A stretch of DNA of 13,825 nt from Stephanodiscus triporus. Taxonomy: Eukaryota; Bacillariophyta; Thalassiosirophyceae; Thalassiosirales; Thalassiosiraceae. The position numbers and the translations under genes were made by a program. Below are positions 13,712 to 13,825 of the stretch, in pieces (positions within the stretch are counted from its first letter, which is position 1; every line of letters begins with the position of its first letter). The DNA is taken from positions 1 to 13,825 of the forward strand of contig JALLAZ010000572.1 of the NCBI GenBank assembly GCA_036939755.1, read 5' to 3'. The notes under the pieces were generated by a model, which saw only the letters and a list, made by a program, of their open reading frames with translations, did no database searches and was not told where the DNA came from.

Positions 13712-13825
13712 TTTCTGGCGTACCGCCAGCAGAATTTGCTGGCGTACGCCAGCAAAATCCCCCCTTTTTTGTCCCAAAACCACGCCAGCAAAAAATAAGA
13801 CACGCCAGCAAAATTTAAGATACGC
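13712..13825. repeat. Array of CGCCAGCAAAAT-core repeats, inverted then tandem
   Basis: The core CGCCAGCAAAAT occurs in both orientations. The minus orientation starts at 13712 (TTTTCTGGCG) and at 13735 (TTTGCTGGCG). The plus orientation starts at 13724, 13747, 13783 and 13803, with a partial copy at 13823. The first pair forms a hairpin (CTGGCG, TAC, CGCCAG; 13715-13729). The second pair is a perfect 22-nt palindrome at 13735-13756. From 13781 the repeat becomes a 20-bp direct tandem (13781-13800 and 13801-13820, 18 of 20 bases identical) that runs off the window. Possibilities are a minisatellite, the end of a mobile element, or clustered protein-binding sites. Confidence 0.85.

Larger units (their letters stand above)
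13391..13825. other. Upstream region of the OSCA/CSC1-like gene with repeats
   Basis: No gene is supported in these 435 bp. The region should include the promoter of the minus-strand channel gene. It holds an 18-nt inverted repeat (13477-13494), a 9-bp tandem repeat (13592-13618) and the palindrome/tandem array from 13712 to the window edge. Confidence 0.6.

Noticed and set aside
13712..13825. CRISPR array
   Set aside because: The repeat is a 12-20 bp tandem without unique spacers of constant size, copies occur in both orientations, and the genome is eukaryotic.
1..13825. tRNA, rRNA or spliceosomal snRNA genes
   Set aside because: I looked for T-loop (GGTTCGAA-like) and B-box sequences and the conserved cores of U1, U2, U4, U5 and U6 on both strands and saw none; a covariance-model search was not possible here.

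Overview
The window is eukaryotic nuclear DNA. It has spliceosomal GT-AG introns, eukaryote-only machinery (an RNA polymerase III subunit, a U2AF65-type splicing factor, an OSCA/CSC1 channel) and no bacterial ribosome-binding sites or operons. The genes are intron-poor and closely packed, the recognisable introns are short (81, 105 and 165 nt), and the proteins carry long acidic, poly-Gly and poly-Ser stretches. This fits a microalgal or protist genome. A stramenopile such as a diatom is my best guess, but nothing here proves the lineage.

Layout, left to right. 1-669: repeat- and palindrome-rich non-coding DNA. 752-2194 (+): a 3'(2'),5'-bisphosphate nucleotidase (BPNT1/SAL1/MET22 family). 2195-3261: about 1.07 kb of AT-rich spacer with one doubtful 139-codon reading frame on the minus strand and an (AG)n microsatellite. 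3262-4932 (-): a U2AF65-like SR-type splicing factor. 4933-5295: a 363-bp divergent promoter with an 83-nt tract lacking any G on the + strand. 5296-7503 (+): RNA polymerase III subunit RPC3 (POLR3C/RPC82). 7504-7561: a 58-bp convergent gap. 7562-8605 (-): a TPD-motif PD-(D/E)XK nuclease of the CDIN1 (C15orf41) family. 8606-9607: about 1 kb of spacer. 9608-13390 (-): a four-exon OSCA/CSC1/TMEM63 channel gene. 13391-13825: its upstream region, ending in an array of palindromic and 20-bp tandem repeats that runs off the right edge.

The genes are housekeeping functions (sulfur-nucleotide catabolism, splicing, Pol III transcription, chromatin/nuclease, osmosensing) and do not form one pathway. 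The link between them is architectural: a convergent pair, a divergent pair sharing a promoter, another convergent pair and a tandem pair. The points most worth a second look are the OSCA/CSC1 introns that are multiples of three and free of stops, the U2AF65-like protein whose first two RRMs both resemble canonical RRM1 and which lacks a visible U2AF35-binding tryptophan motif, the palindrome/tandem array at the right edge, and a possible targeting-peptide/uORF frame break ahead of the nucleotidase. I did not find a convincing new multi-gene system.
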